In this document: positions 51,635 to 60,564 of the stretch, piece after piece
How positions within the stretch are numbered: the first letter of the stretch is position 1
Layout: each line of letters opens with the position of its first letter
NCBI GenBank assembly: GCA_002480495.1
Contig: DLCG01000020.1
Location: 27,158-91,157 of the forward strand
Source: Rhodobiaceae bacterium UBA7804
Lineage (GTDB): Bacteria > Pseudomonadota > Alphaproteobacteria > Parvibaculales > Parvibaculaceae
Direction of reading: 5' to 3'
DNA: 64,000 bases
The notes under the pieces: generated by a model
Told to the model about the DNA's origin: nothing
The model's database searches: none
The model's input: only the letters and a program-made list of their open reading frames with translations
Translations under genes and position numbers: made by a program

Positions 51635-52942
51635 ATGACCAGTTTTTCGCCGCGTGAGATCGTTTCCGAACTCGACCGCTATATTGTCGGCCAGCGCGAC
51701 GCGAAGCGCGCCGTCGCCATTGCGCTCCGCAACCGCTGGCGGCGCCAGCAACTGCCGGAGGAGCTGCGCGACGAGGTGCTGCCGAAAAACATCCTGATGA
51801 TCGGGCCGACCGGCGTCGGCAAGACTGAAATCTCGCGCCGCCTCGCCAAGCTCGCCGAAGCACCCTTCCTGAAGGTGGAAGCGACGAAGTTCACCGAGGT
51901 GGGTTATGTCGGCCGCGATGTCGAGCAGATCATCCGCGACCTCGTCGAGATCTCGCTTTCGATGACGCGCGAGCGCCGCCGCAAGGATGTGCGCGCCAAG
52001 GCGCATCTCGCCGCCGAGAACCGCGTGCTGGACGCGCTGGTGGGGCCCAATGCGAGCGAGGGAACCAGGGAAAGCTTCCGCAAGAAGCTGCGCGACGGTC
52101 AGCTCGACGACAAGGAAATAGAGGTCGAAGTGGCGGATACGGGCGGCGGCATGCCGATGCTCGACATTCCGGGCATGCCGGGCGGCCAGATGGGCATGAT
52201 CAATCTCTCCGACATCATGGGCAAGGCCTTCGGCAACAGGACGAAGCCGCGCCGCATGGCCGTGCGCGACAGTTACGAAGTGTTGATCGCGGAGGAAAGC
52301 GACAAACTGCTCGACCAGGAACAGGTGACGCAGGATGCGATCCGCTCCGTCGAGCAGAACGGCATCGTCTTTCTCGACGAGGTGGACAAGATCTGCGCAC
52401 GCGCGGAAAAGCAGGGCGGCGATGTGAGCCGCGAAGGCGTGCAGCGCGATTTGCTGCCGCTGATCGAGGGCACAACCGTCGCGACGAAGCATGGCGCGGT
52501 GAAGACTGACCACATTCTCTTCATCGCATCGGGCGCCTTCCATATCGCGAAGCCTTCCGACCTCCTGCCGGAACTGCAGGGCCGCCTTCCGATCCGCGTC
52601 GAGCTCCAGGCGCTGTCGAAGGAGGACATGCGCCGCGTGCTGACCGAACCGGAAGCGAGCCTCATCAAGCAATATGTGGCACTGATGAAAACGGAAGATG
52701 TCGCGCTCGACTTCACGGATGACGGGATCGACGCCATCGCCGATATCGCGACCTCGGTCAATTCATCGGTCGAGAATATCGGCGCGCGCCGCCTTCACAC
52801 GGTGATGGAGCGCGTTCTCGACGAAGTCAGCTTCGCCGCGACGGACAAGACGGGCGAGACGGTCAGGATCGACGAGGCCTATGTCCGCGAACATATCGGC
52901 GACCTGACGAAGAATGCCGATCTGACGAAGTTCATTCTTTAG
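51635..52942 (+). CDS. hslU: ATPase subunit HslU of the HslUV protease
   Basis: 435 residues. Walker A GPTGVGKTEISRRLAK, Walker B GIVFLDEVDKI, I-domain ~120-230, sensor region DLLPELQGRLPIRVEL. Unfolds substrates and gates HslV. C-terminal tail ADLTKFIL fits the HslV-binding C-terminus. Confidence 0.98.
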   Translation: MTSFSPREIVSELDRYIVGQRDAKRAVAIALRNRWRRQQLPEELRDEVLPKNILMIGPTGVGKTEISRRLAKLAEAPFLKVEATKFTEVGYVGRDVEQIIRDLVEISLSMTRERRRKDVRAKAHLAAENRVLDALVGPNASEGTRESFRKKLRDGQLDDKEIEVEVADTGGGMPMLDIPGMPGGQMGMINLSDIMGKAFGNRTKPRRMAVRDSYEVLIAEESDKLLDQEQVTQDAIRSVEQNGIVFLDEVDKICARAEKQGGDVSREGVQRDLLPLIEGTTVATKHGAVKTDHILFIASGAFHIAKPSDLLPELQGRLPIRVELQALSKEDMRRVLTEPEASLIKQYVALMKTEDVALDFTDDGIDAIADIATSVNSSVENIGARRLHTVMERVLDEVSFAATDKTGETVRIDEAYVREHIGDLTKNADLTKFIL

Positions 52943-52965
52943 GACAGGCTTGATCCAAGCTCCGT

Positions 52966-53071
52966 CGTCATTGCGGGGAGGCCGCAAGGCCGACGAGGCA
53001 ATCCAGAGCTGCTGGCTCGGCATTTGCCGCCCCTGGATTGCTTCGCTCCCTGACGGTCGCTCGCAATGGCG
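52966..53071. repeat. 106-bp imperfect palindromic repeat element
   Basis: Ends CGTCATTGCG (52966) and CGCAATGGCG (to 53071) are inverted with one mismatch, and GCAATCCAG (left) pairs with CTGGATTGC (right). Non-coding. The same start motif recurs at 6345. This resembles dispersed palindromic (REP/MITE-like) elements seen in many alphaproteobacteria. Confidence 0.75.
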
Positions 53072-53109
53072 GTTGGAATTGAAGCGGAGCGGATATCGCC
53101 CCTCCGCGT

Positions 53110-54189
53110 CTACAGCTCACCCTTCGCCGCGGCCTGCATGTAGCTCGTGTCGATGCGGAACTTCACGTTGCTCTCGTCGCCGACAACCGTGCCGTCCGCG
53201 AGTTCGACGCCGACATAGCCCTTGTCCTTCGCGTCCGGGCCGAGAAGGCCTTGCGAGAAGGCGAAGCTCGTCGTGCTGTCGATGATTGCCGGCATGGTAT
53301 CGCCCGCGTAAGCCTCCGCGCCTTCCTCCGGCCCATAGAAATAGGTCGTGGCGACCTGACGGTCGAAGTCCTCAAGGTCCGTGCCCGAGACAGACGCCAT
53401 GAACTCGCGCGCCTTGATGCCTTCCTCGTCGTCCTTCTTCATGATGTCGAGCACTTCGTACCAGGCGCCCGCGAGCGCCTTGCCGAATTCGGGATGCTCC
53501 TTCAGCACGTCGGTCTTCACGATCAGGATGTCCTGGATTTCGCCCGGCACTTCGGAAGAATCGAAGACAGAGGTGACGCTCGGATCGTCATTGAGCTGAA
53601 CGGTCGCCGGGTTCCAGGTGACGACGGCTTCCACTTCCGGCGTCTGCAGCGCGGCGACGAAATCGGCATCGGCGATATTGGCCGTTTCGACATCCTCGAG
53701 GCTCATGCCCGCATTGGCGAGCGCGAGCGCCAGCATGTAGTGCGAGACGGAATACTGCACGAGATAGACGGTCTTCCCCTTGAGGTCGGCCATCGTCTTG
53801 CCTTCGCCCTTGATGAAGATCGCATCATTGCCGTTCGTGTAGTCGCCGAGAATGATCGAGGTGGAATCGACGCCGCCCGCGGCCGGAATGGTCAGCGTAT
53901 CCATCACGGTGTTCGCCACCGCATCATAGGTGCCCGCCGTGTACTGGTTGATCGACTCGACATAGTCGTTGATCTGAACGATCTCGACATCGATCCCGTA
54001 TTTCTCCGCCCACTTGTCCATGATCCCGGAATGCTCCGCATAGGCCCAGGGCATGTAGCCGGGATAGATCGACCAGGCGAGCTTGAAGGTCTTGTCGGCG
54101 GCGGCGGCATTACCGGCGAGCGCAAGCCCGGCAATCGCGGCGGCGAACAGACTGAGGGTGAATTTCCGAAGGAATGAAGCTCGCGGCAT
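53110..54189 (-). CDS. ABC solute-binding protein, urea-carboxylase-associated type
   Basis: 359 residues from ATG 54189 with GAGAGGAC ahead. Signal peptide ends NAAAADK (~31). The mature start FKLAWSIYPGYMPWAYAEHS, then INDYVESINQYTAGTYDAV, IPAAGGVDSTSIILGDYTNG resemble SsuA/NMT1-type binding proteins of the urea-carboxylase (now often guanidine carboxylase) associated transporter family. No permease or ATPase gene is next to it, and none in the window. Ligand is probably a small nitrogen compound; inferred. Confidence 0.82.
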   Translation of the reverse strand: MPRASFLRKFTLSLFAAAIAGLALAGNAAAADKTFKLAWSIYPGYMPWAYAEHSGIMDKWAEKYGIDVEIVQINDYVESINQYTAGTYDAVANTVMDTLTIPAAGGVDSTSIILGDYTNGNDAIFIKGEGKTMADLKGKTVYLVQYSVSHYMLALALANAGMSLEDVETANIADADFVAALQTPEVEAVVTWNPATVQLNDDPSVTSVFDSSEVPGEIQDILIVKTDVLKEHPEFGKALAGAWYEVLDIMKKDDEEGIKAREFMASVSGTDLEDFDRQVATTYFYGPEEGAEAYAGDTMPAIIDSTTSFAFSQGLLGPDAKDKGYVGVELADGTVVGDESNVKFRIDTSYMQAAAKGEL

Positions 54190-54311
54190 GTGATGTCCTC
54201 TCACTGGTCAAAGGTCCCCCGTTCGCAGGGAAGGGTTTCTTTCCTGCGCCGGAATGTTCGGTCTTCCAGGCCGTTTCCTCTCGTCCCTTTCCGCTTTCGC
54301 GGGGGCCGCTC

Positions 54312-55373
54312 TCAGGCGACTTCCTTTTCGCGGCGGCCGAAGGCCGTTGCGTGGTCTTCGCTTTCCGGCAGTTCGAGTTCACCGGCGGCGACGAGTTTCT
54401 TCAGATAGTTGAAGGTGCGCATGGTCTGCGTGACGAGATGTCCGCCCGCGCTATAGGCGGGATAGCGCTTCTCGCCATCGACGAATTGCGGCAGCGGCTC
54501 GATCATCGTGTCGTAGTCGAGCGCGCAGAAAAGCGGGAAGGAGAAACGCTCGTCCGGCACATTGCGCACGCGATGCGGCGTCGCGATGAAGCGGCCATTG
54601 GTGAGCGCTTCGAGCATGTCGCCGATATTGATGACGAAGGCGCCTTCGACGGGCGGCGCGTCGATCCAGTCGCCATTGGCGTTCATCACCTGAAGGCCCG
54701 GCGCGGTCACGTGGAGGATGGTGAAGCACTCGTAATCCGTATGCGCGCTGATGCCCCATTCGGCGACCGCGCGGGCGGGGTCCGAAGGGTAGTGAACGAG
54801 GCGAAGCTGCGAAGGCGGCTTCTTGAGCCATTGCTCGAAATGATCTTCGGGAAGCCCCAGCGCGCGGGCAAAGCCGCCGAAGATCGTGTGGCCGAGCGAC
54901 ATGGCCGCCTCGTAATAGGCGTAGACGTCGCGCTGCATTTCGGGCATGTCCGCCGGCCACTGGTTGGGCCCCAGCATCCGGTATCCCTTCACATGGTCGG
55001 GATCGTCTTCGGGCAGTTCGATGGAAAGATCGAAGGCTTCCTTCTTGTCGGTCTTGGCGGGGTCCGTGCCGTCATAGAAGCCTTCCTCGCCTGTCGGCAC
55101 ATAGCCGCGATGGGCGCGCGACTTGCCGATATAGAGGTCCATCTTCTCTTCAAGAGGACGTGCGAAGAATTCGGCCGCGCGCGCCTCGAGCTTTTCGATC
55201 ATCTCGCGCGGGATGTTGTGGCCCTTCACATAGAGGAAACCGACATTGCTCGCCGCGTCGGCCATCTCCGCCGCGACGCGCATCTTCGCCTCTTCATCCT
55301 TGCCGAAGAGCGGTGCGATATCGATGACGGGAATGCTGGTGAAGGCCGTGCCTTTCGCTTCGATCTCACTCAT
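54312..55373 (-). CDS. Isopenicillin-N-synthase-family Fe(II)/2-oxoglutarate oxygenase
   Basis: 353 residues from ATG 55373, overlapping the upstream stop (ATGA). N-terminal DIOX_N region IPVIDIAPLFG; catalytic double-stranded beta helix with SAHTDYECFTIL (His-x-Asp), ATPHRVRNV (distal His) and RFSFPLF (Arg-x-Ser for 2-oxoglutarate). All metal ligands are intact, so it should be active. The substrate is not inferable from sequence; the neighbouring binding protein suggests a small N-containing compound. Confidence 0.88.
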   Translation of the reverse strand: MSEIEAKGTAFTSIPVIDIAPLFGKDEEAKMRVAAEMADAASNVGFLYVKGHNIPREMIEKLEARAAEFFARPLEEKMDLYIGKSRAHRGYVPTGEEGFYDGTDPAKTDKKEAFDLSIELPEDDPDHVKGYRMLGPNQWPADMPEMQRDVYAYYEAAMSLGHTIFGGFARALGLPEDHFEQWLKKPPSQLRLVHYPSDPARAVAEWGISAHTDYECFTILHVTAPGLQVMNANGDWIDAPPVEGAFVINIGDMLEALTNGRFIATPHRVRNVPDERFSFPLFCALDYDTMIEPLPQFVDGEKRYPAYSAGGHLVTQTMRTFNYLKKLVAAGELELPESEDHATAFGRREKEVA

Positions 55374-56197
55374 GTCGCAACTCCATTCATCAGGACGTCG
55401 AGGAGCGGTTCGCCCCGCAAATCCGTTATTTCCCAGCGCCGCGTGAAGGGCTTGCCGCCGCGATCCTGGTCCTGCATTTCGAAAAGGTCGCCCGTGCGCG
55501 CAGGCGCGAGCGATTTGCCTTCGCGGAAGGGAAGGCTCGAGCGCTGGACGAACCAGCCCGTGCTCGTCACCGCCCCTTGCGAGATTTCGCAGTCGAGAAA
55601 TTCCTGCGCGCGGGCCATGTCCGCCGCACCGGCAACGCATTCGGCAAGTGTCAGCCCTTCCGGCACGGCGCAATAGCGCTCGCGCGCGATCATGAAGAGC
55701 GAGCCCATGCGCGCGATGGCGCCCTTCTGGCCCGTCTCGCGGTCTTCGAGCCTGGCCGCCCAGAGCGGCATGCTGCCGATCGGCTCGCGGTGCCAATGCT
55801 CGATATAGGGGATGTCCTTGCCCTCCTCGACCATGACATCGCCCTCGATCCAGAGGCGGCCGATATCGGAGTAGATCGCCTTGGGCTGGAAATCGATGTC
55901 GCGGCGCCACTCGAACCAGCCATCCTCCTCGACAAGTTCGCCCGCGAAACCTTCCTGCGCGGCGAGCCACATCATGGTCTCGGGGGTGAGGGCGGAGAGG
56001 GAATTCTGCCCGGTGAAGTCCGGGCGGCCTTCCGGCTGGCGGAGGTCGAGATAGAGGCCCGGACCCTGCAGCCAGTTCACGAAGCTCGTCGTATCCCGCC
56101 GCCCGTCCGGCCAGGCAAGGAGCGAGCGGTGCCAGAGACCCGGCATGGTTTCGAGCGAGGGTTCGGACAAGGACTGCGGTGCGGCAAGCGATGACAT
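55370..56197 (-). CDS. Uncharacterised beta-rich protein paired with the oxygenase
   Basis: 275 residues. Not recognised with confidence. Sequence is Trp-rich (GLWHRSLLAWPDGRRDTTSF, WLQGPGLYLDLRQ, IGRLWIEGDVMVEEG, HWHRE) and alternates strand-like segments in two similar halves, which would suit a lipocalin-like double barrel; resemblance to fungal HRI1 proteins is only an impression. No signal peptide, so cytosolic. Coupled to the oxygenase by ATGA overlap, implying a shared pathway. Confidence 0.75.
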   Translation of the reverse strand: MSSLAAPQSLSEPSLETMPGLWHRSLLAWPDGRRDTTSFVNWLQGPGLYLDLRQPEGRPDFTGQNSLSALTPETMMWLAAQEGFAGELVEEDGWFEWRRDIDFQPKAIYSDIGRLWIEGDVMVEEGKDIPYIEHWHREPIGSMPLWAARLEDRETGQKGAIARMGSLFMIARERYCAVPEGLTLAECVAGAADMARAQEFLDCEISQGAVTSTGWFVQRSSLPFREGKSLAPARTGDLFEMQDQDRGGKPFTRRWEITDLRGEPLLDVLMNGVAT

Positions 56198-56252
56198 GGA
56201 TTCATGCTCGCGCGGCCGGGGTCATGCGGCTAGGCGGGAATTTTCAATGAGA

Positions 56253-56273
56253 GACATAGATAGAGTCTATGTC
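56253..56273. promoter_or_regulatory. Candidate LysR-type operator (T-N11-A dyad)
   Basis: GACATAGA (56253-56260), 5 bp, TCTATGTC (56266-56273): a perfect 8-bp dyad containing TAGA-N5-TCTA, i.e. T-N11-A. It straddles the LysR stop and lies 56-76 bp upstream of the gene at 56197. A terminator role is possible but no T tract follows. Confidence 0.5.
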
Positions 56274-57205
56274 CCCCGTGCCGCCTCCCGGAGTTTTCCC
56301 ATGATTTCCGCCAAAAACAGCTCGGTCGGCGTGTTCCGGGCGGGCTCGTCCCGCGTCACCAGATAGACCTGATAGGCGGGGAGGACCGCTTCGGGCAGGA
56401 GCGGCCAGAGCGCGCCCTCATGATCGAGCGTTTCCGCGACGCAGGTCGGCAGGAAGCCGACCCCGACGCCGAGCTCGATCAGGCGTTTCGTCTCGTGCAG
56501 GTTTTCCGCATAACCGCCCACGCGCTTTCCGAGCCCGTAGCGCTGGCGGAAATTCGCCAGTTCCTGCGGCTCGTCGAGGCCCGTGGCGATGAAGGGCTGG
56601 TCGGCGAGGTCGCCGGGCTGCGGCACAGTCATGCCGTAAAGCGCATGGGCCTTGTGGCAATAGAGCTGCTGCACCTCGCGCATCAGCGGCTGGTAGCAGA
56701 GCGCGGCATCCGGCGCGCTGTCGCAGGCGATGCCGACTTCCGCCTCGCCCGCCTTCAGGGCGGCGATCACCTCGCGCCAGGGCGCCACTTCTATATGGAT
56801 GCCGACGCCGGGATGATGGCGGTGAAGGCCGGCCAGCGCCGCATCGAACTCCGCCGAGACGACGGAAGAGATCATGCGGATATTGATGACGCCTTCGACG
56901 AGGCCCGCGGCGAGCGCCACGTCATGCGGCGCGGCGCGGACCGCGCCCATCATGGTCTCGCAGAGATCGAACAGCGCGCGGCCGGCGGGCAGAAGCTCGA
57001 TGCCGCTCGCAGTCCGCTTCAAGAGCACGACGCCCAGATGATCCTCAAGCCGCTTGAGCCCCGCGCTCACCGTCGGCTGCTGGCGGTTCAGCCTGCGCGC
57101 CGCCGCGCCGATGCCGCCCGCGCGCACGACTTCGTGGAAGAGCTGGAAGAGGTTCCAGTCCACCTTGCGGGCAAAATTCAGCTCTGTCTTCTTTGTGTCG
57201 TCCAT
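56267..57205 (-). CDS. LysR family transcriptional regulator
   Basis: 312 residues. N-terminal winged HTH (NLFQLFHEVVRAGGIGAAAR, NRQQPTVSAGLKRLEDHLGV) and a substrate-binding domain (~95-300). Directly upstream, on the same strand, of the unknown-oxygenase-binding-protein set, so it most likely regulates them; the candidate operator at 56253 supports this. Inducer unknown. Confidence 0.93.
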   Translation of the reverse strand: MDDTKKTELNFARKVDWNLFQLFHEVVRAGGIGAAARRLNRQQPTVSAGLKRLEDHLGVVLLKRTASGIELLPAGRALFDLCETMMGAVRAAPHDVALAAGLVEGVINIRMISSVVSAEFDAALAGLHRHHPGVGIHIEVAPWREVIAALKAGEAEVGIACDSAPDAALCYQPLMREVQQLYCHKAHALYGMTVPQPGDLADQPFIATGLDEPQELANFRQRYGLGKRVGGYAENLHETKRLIELGVGVGFLPTCVAETLDHEGALWPLLPEAVLPAYQVYLVTRDEPARNTPTELFLAEIMGKLREAARGT

Positions 57206-57344
57206 CGCGTCTCGTGCCGTGACGGCAAGAAAGGAATTTCATTGAAGCCTGCGGGCCGCCATTCGTCCATCGGCTTCACGGGAAATCTGTGTTGGCGAAT
57301 CCGCGCCGCGTCCTGTTTGTCGCTCAAGGCGAATCCGAAGCGCA

Positions 57345-57716
57345 TCAGCCTTCGCGCTTCTTCTTCCGGCGGTCGAGCAGAGCAAGCATTTCGGCGATTT
57401 CCGCCTTGTTCAGTTCCGATATCTCCTCGGCAAGGCGGTTGGCGAGCTCCGTTGCCTGCGGGGCAAGACCGGACGTGTCGATGGCGATGCGGGGATGCGA
57501 AATCCGCGCCAGGCGCTCCAGCTCCTCCGCCTCGTCCCAGATGACGTTGAAATAACCGATGATCGCCTGCACCAGCCGCCAGCTCGGCCGCCCGCGCTTC
57601 CCATGTTCGAGGGCGGAGAGATAGGCGGGCGTCACACGCAGCGCCGCCGCCATCTCCTTCATGGTGAGGCCGCGCGCCGCGCGAAGCTCCCGGACCTTGC
57701 GACCGAAGGGCGTCAT
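57345..57716 (-). CDS. XRE-family HTH regulator
   Basis: 123 residues. HTH residues ~5-65: FGRKVRELRAARGLTMKEMA, VTPAYLSALEHGKRGRPS. The C-terminal part is helical and acidic/basic (EELERLARISHP, EMLALLDRRKKKREG). Its ATG overlaps the Smr stop (ATGA), so it ends the mltA-smr operon, a pairing seen in relatives. Confidence 0.92.
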   Translation of the reverse strand: MTPFGRKVRELRAARGLTMKEMAAALRVTPAYLSALEHGKRGRPSWRLVQAIIGYFNVIWDEAEELERLARISHPRIAIDTSGLAPQATELANRLAEEISELNKAEIAEMLALLDRRKKKREG

Positions 57717-58351
57717 CTCTTCTTGCGCAACCAGATATAGAAGGCGCCGCCGCCGCCATGCTTCGGATGAGCAGGCTGGAAGCCCGACACATGGGCGCGC
57801 AGCTCCGCCTCGTTCAGCCAGCGGGGCACCGCGCTGCGGAGCACGCCCTGCCGCTCCGGCACTTCATAGAAGGTGCTGCCGTGAAGCGTGTGACGCGCAT
57901 AGGGCGAGGCGCCCTTGCCGGTGATGACAAGAACGCAGCGAAGCCCCCGCGAGCGCGAGCGCGAAACGAATCCGAGAAGCGCCTGGTGCGCCGCTTCCTG
58001 GCTGTGGCCATGGAGGTCGAGCGTCGCCTCGATTTCCATCTGCCCGCGCGCAAGGCGCTGGCTCGTGCGGCGGTCGAGACCGGTGAGGGGCGGCGGTTCG
58101 GAGGGGCGGCGCGGCGGCGCGGGGGATGCCGGGGGTTGGGGCGCGGGCGTGCGCATGGGTGCGAGCGATTGCGGCTTCAGGGGAAGGGAAGGGCGTTCTT
58201 CGTCGCGCGGCGCTTCGGGCACTTCCGCCGGGCGGCGCGAGATCGGCTTCGCGTCCTTCGTCACCGTCCGCCAGAGCCTGTGCTCCTCGTCGGTCAGGCG
58301 GCGGCGGGGCCTCGATTTCGGGCGCGGCATCTTCTCCTTTTCGCTCGCCAT
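57713..58351 (-). CDS. Smr-domain protein
   Basis: 212 residues. A basic, Pro-rich N-terminus (~1-100) then the Smr domain ~105-205: TLDLHGHSQEAAHQALLGFV, VLVITGKG and a C-terminal GGGGAFYIWLRKKR. Smr domains nick or bind branched DNA or RNA. Members of the YdaL/MutS2-tail class; in this operon context with mltA the role is unknown. Confidence 0.92.
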   Translation of the reverse strand: MASEKEKMPRPKSRPRRRLTDEEHRLWRTVTKDAKPISRRPAEVPEAPRDEERPSLPLKPQSLAPMRTPAPQPPASPAPPRRPSEPPPLTGLDRRTSQRLARGQMEIEATLDLHGHSQEAAHQALLGFVSRSRSRGLRCVLVITGKGASPYARHTLHGSTFYEVPERQGVLRSAVPRWLNEAELRAHVSGFQPAHPKHGGGGAFYIWLRKKR

Positions 58352-58386
58352 GAAAATGCCCCGTCCGGTTTCGCTTGCGCCCCTTC

Positions 58387-59517
58387 TTACGGCGCGATCT
58401 CCTTCGGCACCAGCGCGATCAACTCGCCTTCCGCCTTCATCCGGCCCGCGATTTCGCCCGCTTCCGCGCCCGAGCCGAAGAAGATGTCGCCGCGCTGCAA
58501 TCCCTTGATCGCCGAGCCCGTATCCTGCGCGACCATAAGGCGGCGCACCGCAACGAAGCCAGTGCCGTCGACGGTCGGGTGTTCGGTCGTGAGGAACAGC
58601 AGCGTGCCGAGCGGGTGCTTGCTGCGGTCGACGGCGAGGCTGCGGCCCGGCGTGAGGCTCACGCCTTCTGCCCCGGGCGGGCCCTTGGAGGGGTCCACAT
58701 TCCTCAGTATACGGAAGAAGATGTAGGACTCGTTCTCGCGCATCAGCGCGCGGCCTTCCTGCGGATGGGCCGCGAGCCAGGCGCGGATCGTCTGCATCGA
58801 AACCTCGTCGAGCACCATTTCGCCGCGCTCGACAAGCAGCTTGCCGATCGATGTATAGGGATGGCCCGTCTTCGCCGCAAAGGAGAGGCGGACGATCTCG
58901 CCCGTTTCGAGCTTCACGCGGCCCGAGCCCTGCACATGCAGGAAGAAGGCGTCGATGGGGCTTTCGAGCCAGAGAAGCGCCAGCTTTTCGGTATTGAGCG
59001 CACCGTCTTCGATCGCGGCGCGGTTCGGGAAGCTGCCGCCGCCTTCGACCATGCGAAATCCGGGCGGCGGCGCGAGAACAGGCGTCTGATAGGGGCCGTG
59101 CCTTGTCAGCGAGCCTTTCATCTCCGGTTCGTAATAGCCGGTGAAAAGGCCCTTCTGTGCGGGAAAGCGCACAGGCACGAACCAGTGCTGGAAGAAGCCG
59201 CGCGCATTGGCGGCGCCGGCACCCGGCCCGACCTTGGCCGCCGCCTCGCAGGCCGGCTGCCAGTCGCCCGCCTTGCCATAGAGCGGATCGCCGCCCTTGA
59301 TGTCGAGCGGCGCGGAAGGCGAAAGTTTCAATATGCGCGCGCAGGAGCCCTTGAAGGCATCGAGCGCAGCGCTCTGGTCGTCCGTATGCCAGCCATCGAT
59401 TTCCTGCCAGGAAAGGCGCGTTGCGGCACCCGCCGCATATGCGTTCATGTCAGGCGCTCCGGGCGCACAGGCAAGAAGGAATCCTCCCATAAGGAGAAGG
59501 AAGGCGCCGCGGCGCAT
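58387..59517 (-). CDS. mltA: Lytic murein transglycosylase A
   Basis: 376 residues from ATG 59517; GTG 59529 directly behind the upstream stop is possible. Lipobox LLAC. MltA barrel motifs FTGYYEPEMKGS and catalytic Asp in VAQDTGSAIKG, with 3D domain FFGSGAEAGEIAGRM. Cleaves peptidoglycan to 1,6-anhydromuropeptides, the substrates that AmpG imports. Confidence 0.95.
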   Translation of the reverse strand: MRRGAFLLLMGGFLLACAPGAPDMNAYAAGAATRLSWQEIDGWHTDDQSAALDAFKGSCARILKLSPSAPLDIKGGDPLYGKAGDWQPACEAAAKVGPGAGAANARGFFQHWFVPVRFPAQKGLFTGYYEPEMKGSLTRHGPYQTPVLAPPPGFRMVEGGGSFPNRAAIEDGALNTEKLALLWLESPIDAFFLHVQGSGRVKLETGEIVRLSFAAKTGHPYTSIGKLLVERGEMVLDEVSMQTIRAWLAAHPQEGRALMRENESYIFFRILRNVDPSKGPPGAEGVSLTPGRSLAVDRSKHPLGTLLFLTTEHPTVDGTGFVAVRRLMVAQDTGSAIKGLQRGDIFFGSGAEAGEIAGRMKAEGELIALVPKEIAP

Positions 59518-59529
59518 CGATGCCGCCAC

Positions 59530-60261
59530 TCAGTCGGAAGCGCCGGTCGCGACCAGCTTCCAGTTCGGATCGCGACTCTTCACGTCGCGTTCGAAGGTCC
59601 ACAGATCGGTGACCTCGCGGATCGTGACCGGATCGCCCTCGATCACCACGCCGTCCGAATTCTTGGTGCAGGAGGTGAGCGTGCTGCGGAAGGACAAGGT
59701 TATCCGCGCCCTCGAGCCATCGAGCGTGGCGGCGGAGAGCGCCGCTTTCTCGATACCGATGAAGCTCTGCTCCACCTTGAGGCCCTTCGCATCGCGCTCG
59801 TTCATCGCGGCTTCGAAGCTTCTGTAGACATCGTCCGAAAGAAGCGGCTTCAGCGTCTCCCTGTCGCCTTCCGCATAGGCCGTGACGATCATCTCATAGG
59901 CCGCGCGTGCGCCGGAAATGAAGCTGTCCGCATCGAAATAACGGTCGGCGCCCAGGATGGCATCGAGGCCGTTGGCAAGCGCGGAACCCTGTTCGGCAAT
60001 TCCATGCCAGCGGTAGCGGTCCGTTTCGCCCGCGAAGGGATCGCCGGCGGCGTCCACCGTGCGCTGGCCGCTCTCGCCTTCGGCGCGCGGACGCTTCGGC
60101 AGCGTCACCACCTTGTCATTGCCGCCCGCTTCGCCCGAATAGGGGTCATAGGGCGGGCGCTCATGCCCCGTGCGCCGGCCAAGGACGCTTCTGAGTTTCA
60201 GAAATACGCCGACCGCGATCGCGAGCAGAATGATGTTGAGAAGATTCAAGCCGTCGTCCAT
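59530..60261 (-). CDS. Tim44-domain inner membrane protein
   Basis: 243 residues from ATG 60261. N-terminal membrane anchor (NLLNIILLAIAVGVFLKL), a Gly/Pro-rich linker, then the Tim44/TimA-like domain (~105-243) with DADSFISGARAAYEMIVTAY and DVYRSFEAAMNERDA. TimA-type proteins bind membrane proteins in alphaproteobacteria. First gene of the operon with mltA, smr and XRE. Confidence 0.92.
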   Translation of the reverse strand: MDDGLNLLNIILLAIAVGVFLKLRSVLGRRTGHERPPYDPYSGEAGGNDKVVTLPKRPRAEGESGQRTVDAAGDPFAGETDRYRWHGIAEQGSALANGLDAILGADRYFDADSFISGARAAYEMIVTAYAEGDRETLKPLLSDDVYRSFEAAMNERDAKGLKVEQSFIGIEKAALSAATLDGSRARITLSFRSTLTSCTKNSDGVVIEGDPVTIREVTDLWTFERDVKSRDPNWKLVATGASD

Positions 60262-60564
60262 TTGCTCGAGGAGCCTCACAAGGGGTCGGGCCGCCATCCT
60301 CGCCGCGCCTCATCGCCCGGTTCCTGCGATCCCTTCACGGGGCCGGGGCGTCTTGCTGCGGCGGTCCTGCCTGACCTTCGTTCCTGTATTTATTCTTTCC
60401 TGGGCCATAACCTAGGGCATCGGACGGCTTTTTGCTACCTGAGCCATATGGGCAAGAGGCCTGCCGCACCCTATCTTCATGGTTAGCGCCCCTCTTGCGA
60501 TGCCGATCCGGCCCGCCAGGGCGAAAATCCTTCCATAAACCCGCGACAACGCCGAAAGCCTGTC
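60262..60564. other. 303-bp divergent gap, no gene recognised
   Basis: Lies between divergent Tim44 and fxsA-like genes. I see no strong hairpin, promoter match or credible ORF. The AT-poor left half and mixed right half are probably two promoters in a compact space. Confidence 0.5.

Noticed and set aside
54190..54311. Guanidine riboswitch in the leader of the binding-protein gene
   Set aside because: Two ACGG tetranucleotides and a GACGAGAGG stretch occur on the minus strand, but ACGG is not capped by pairing stems and the ykkC core is missing.
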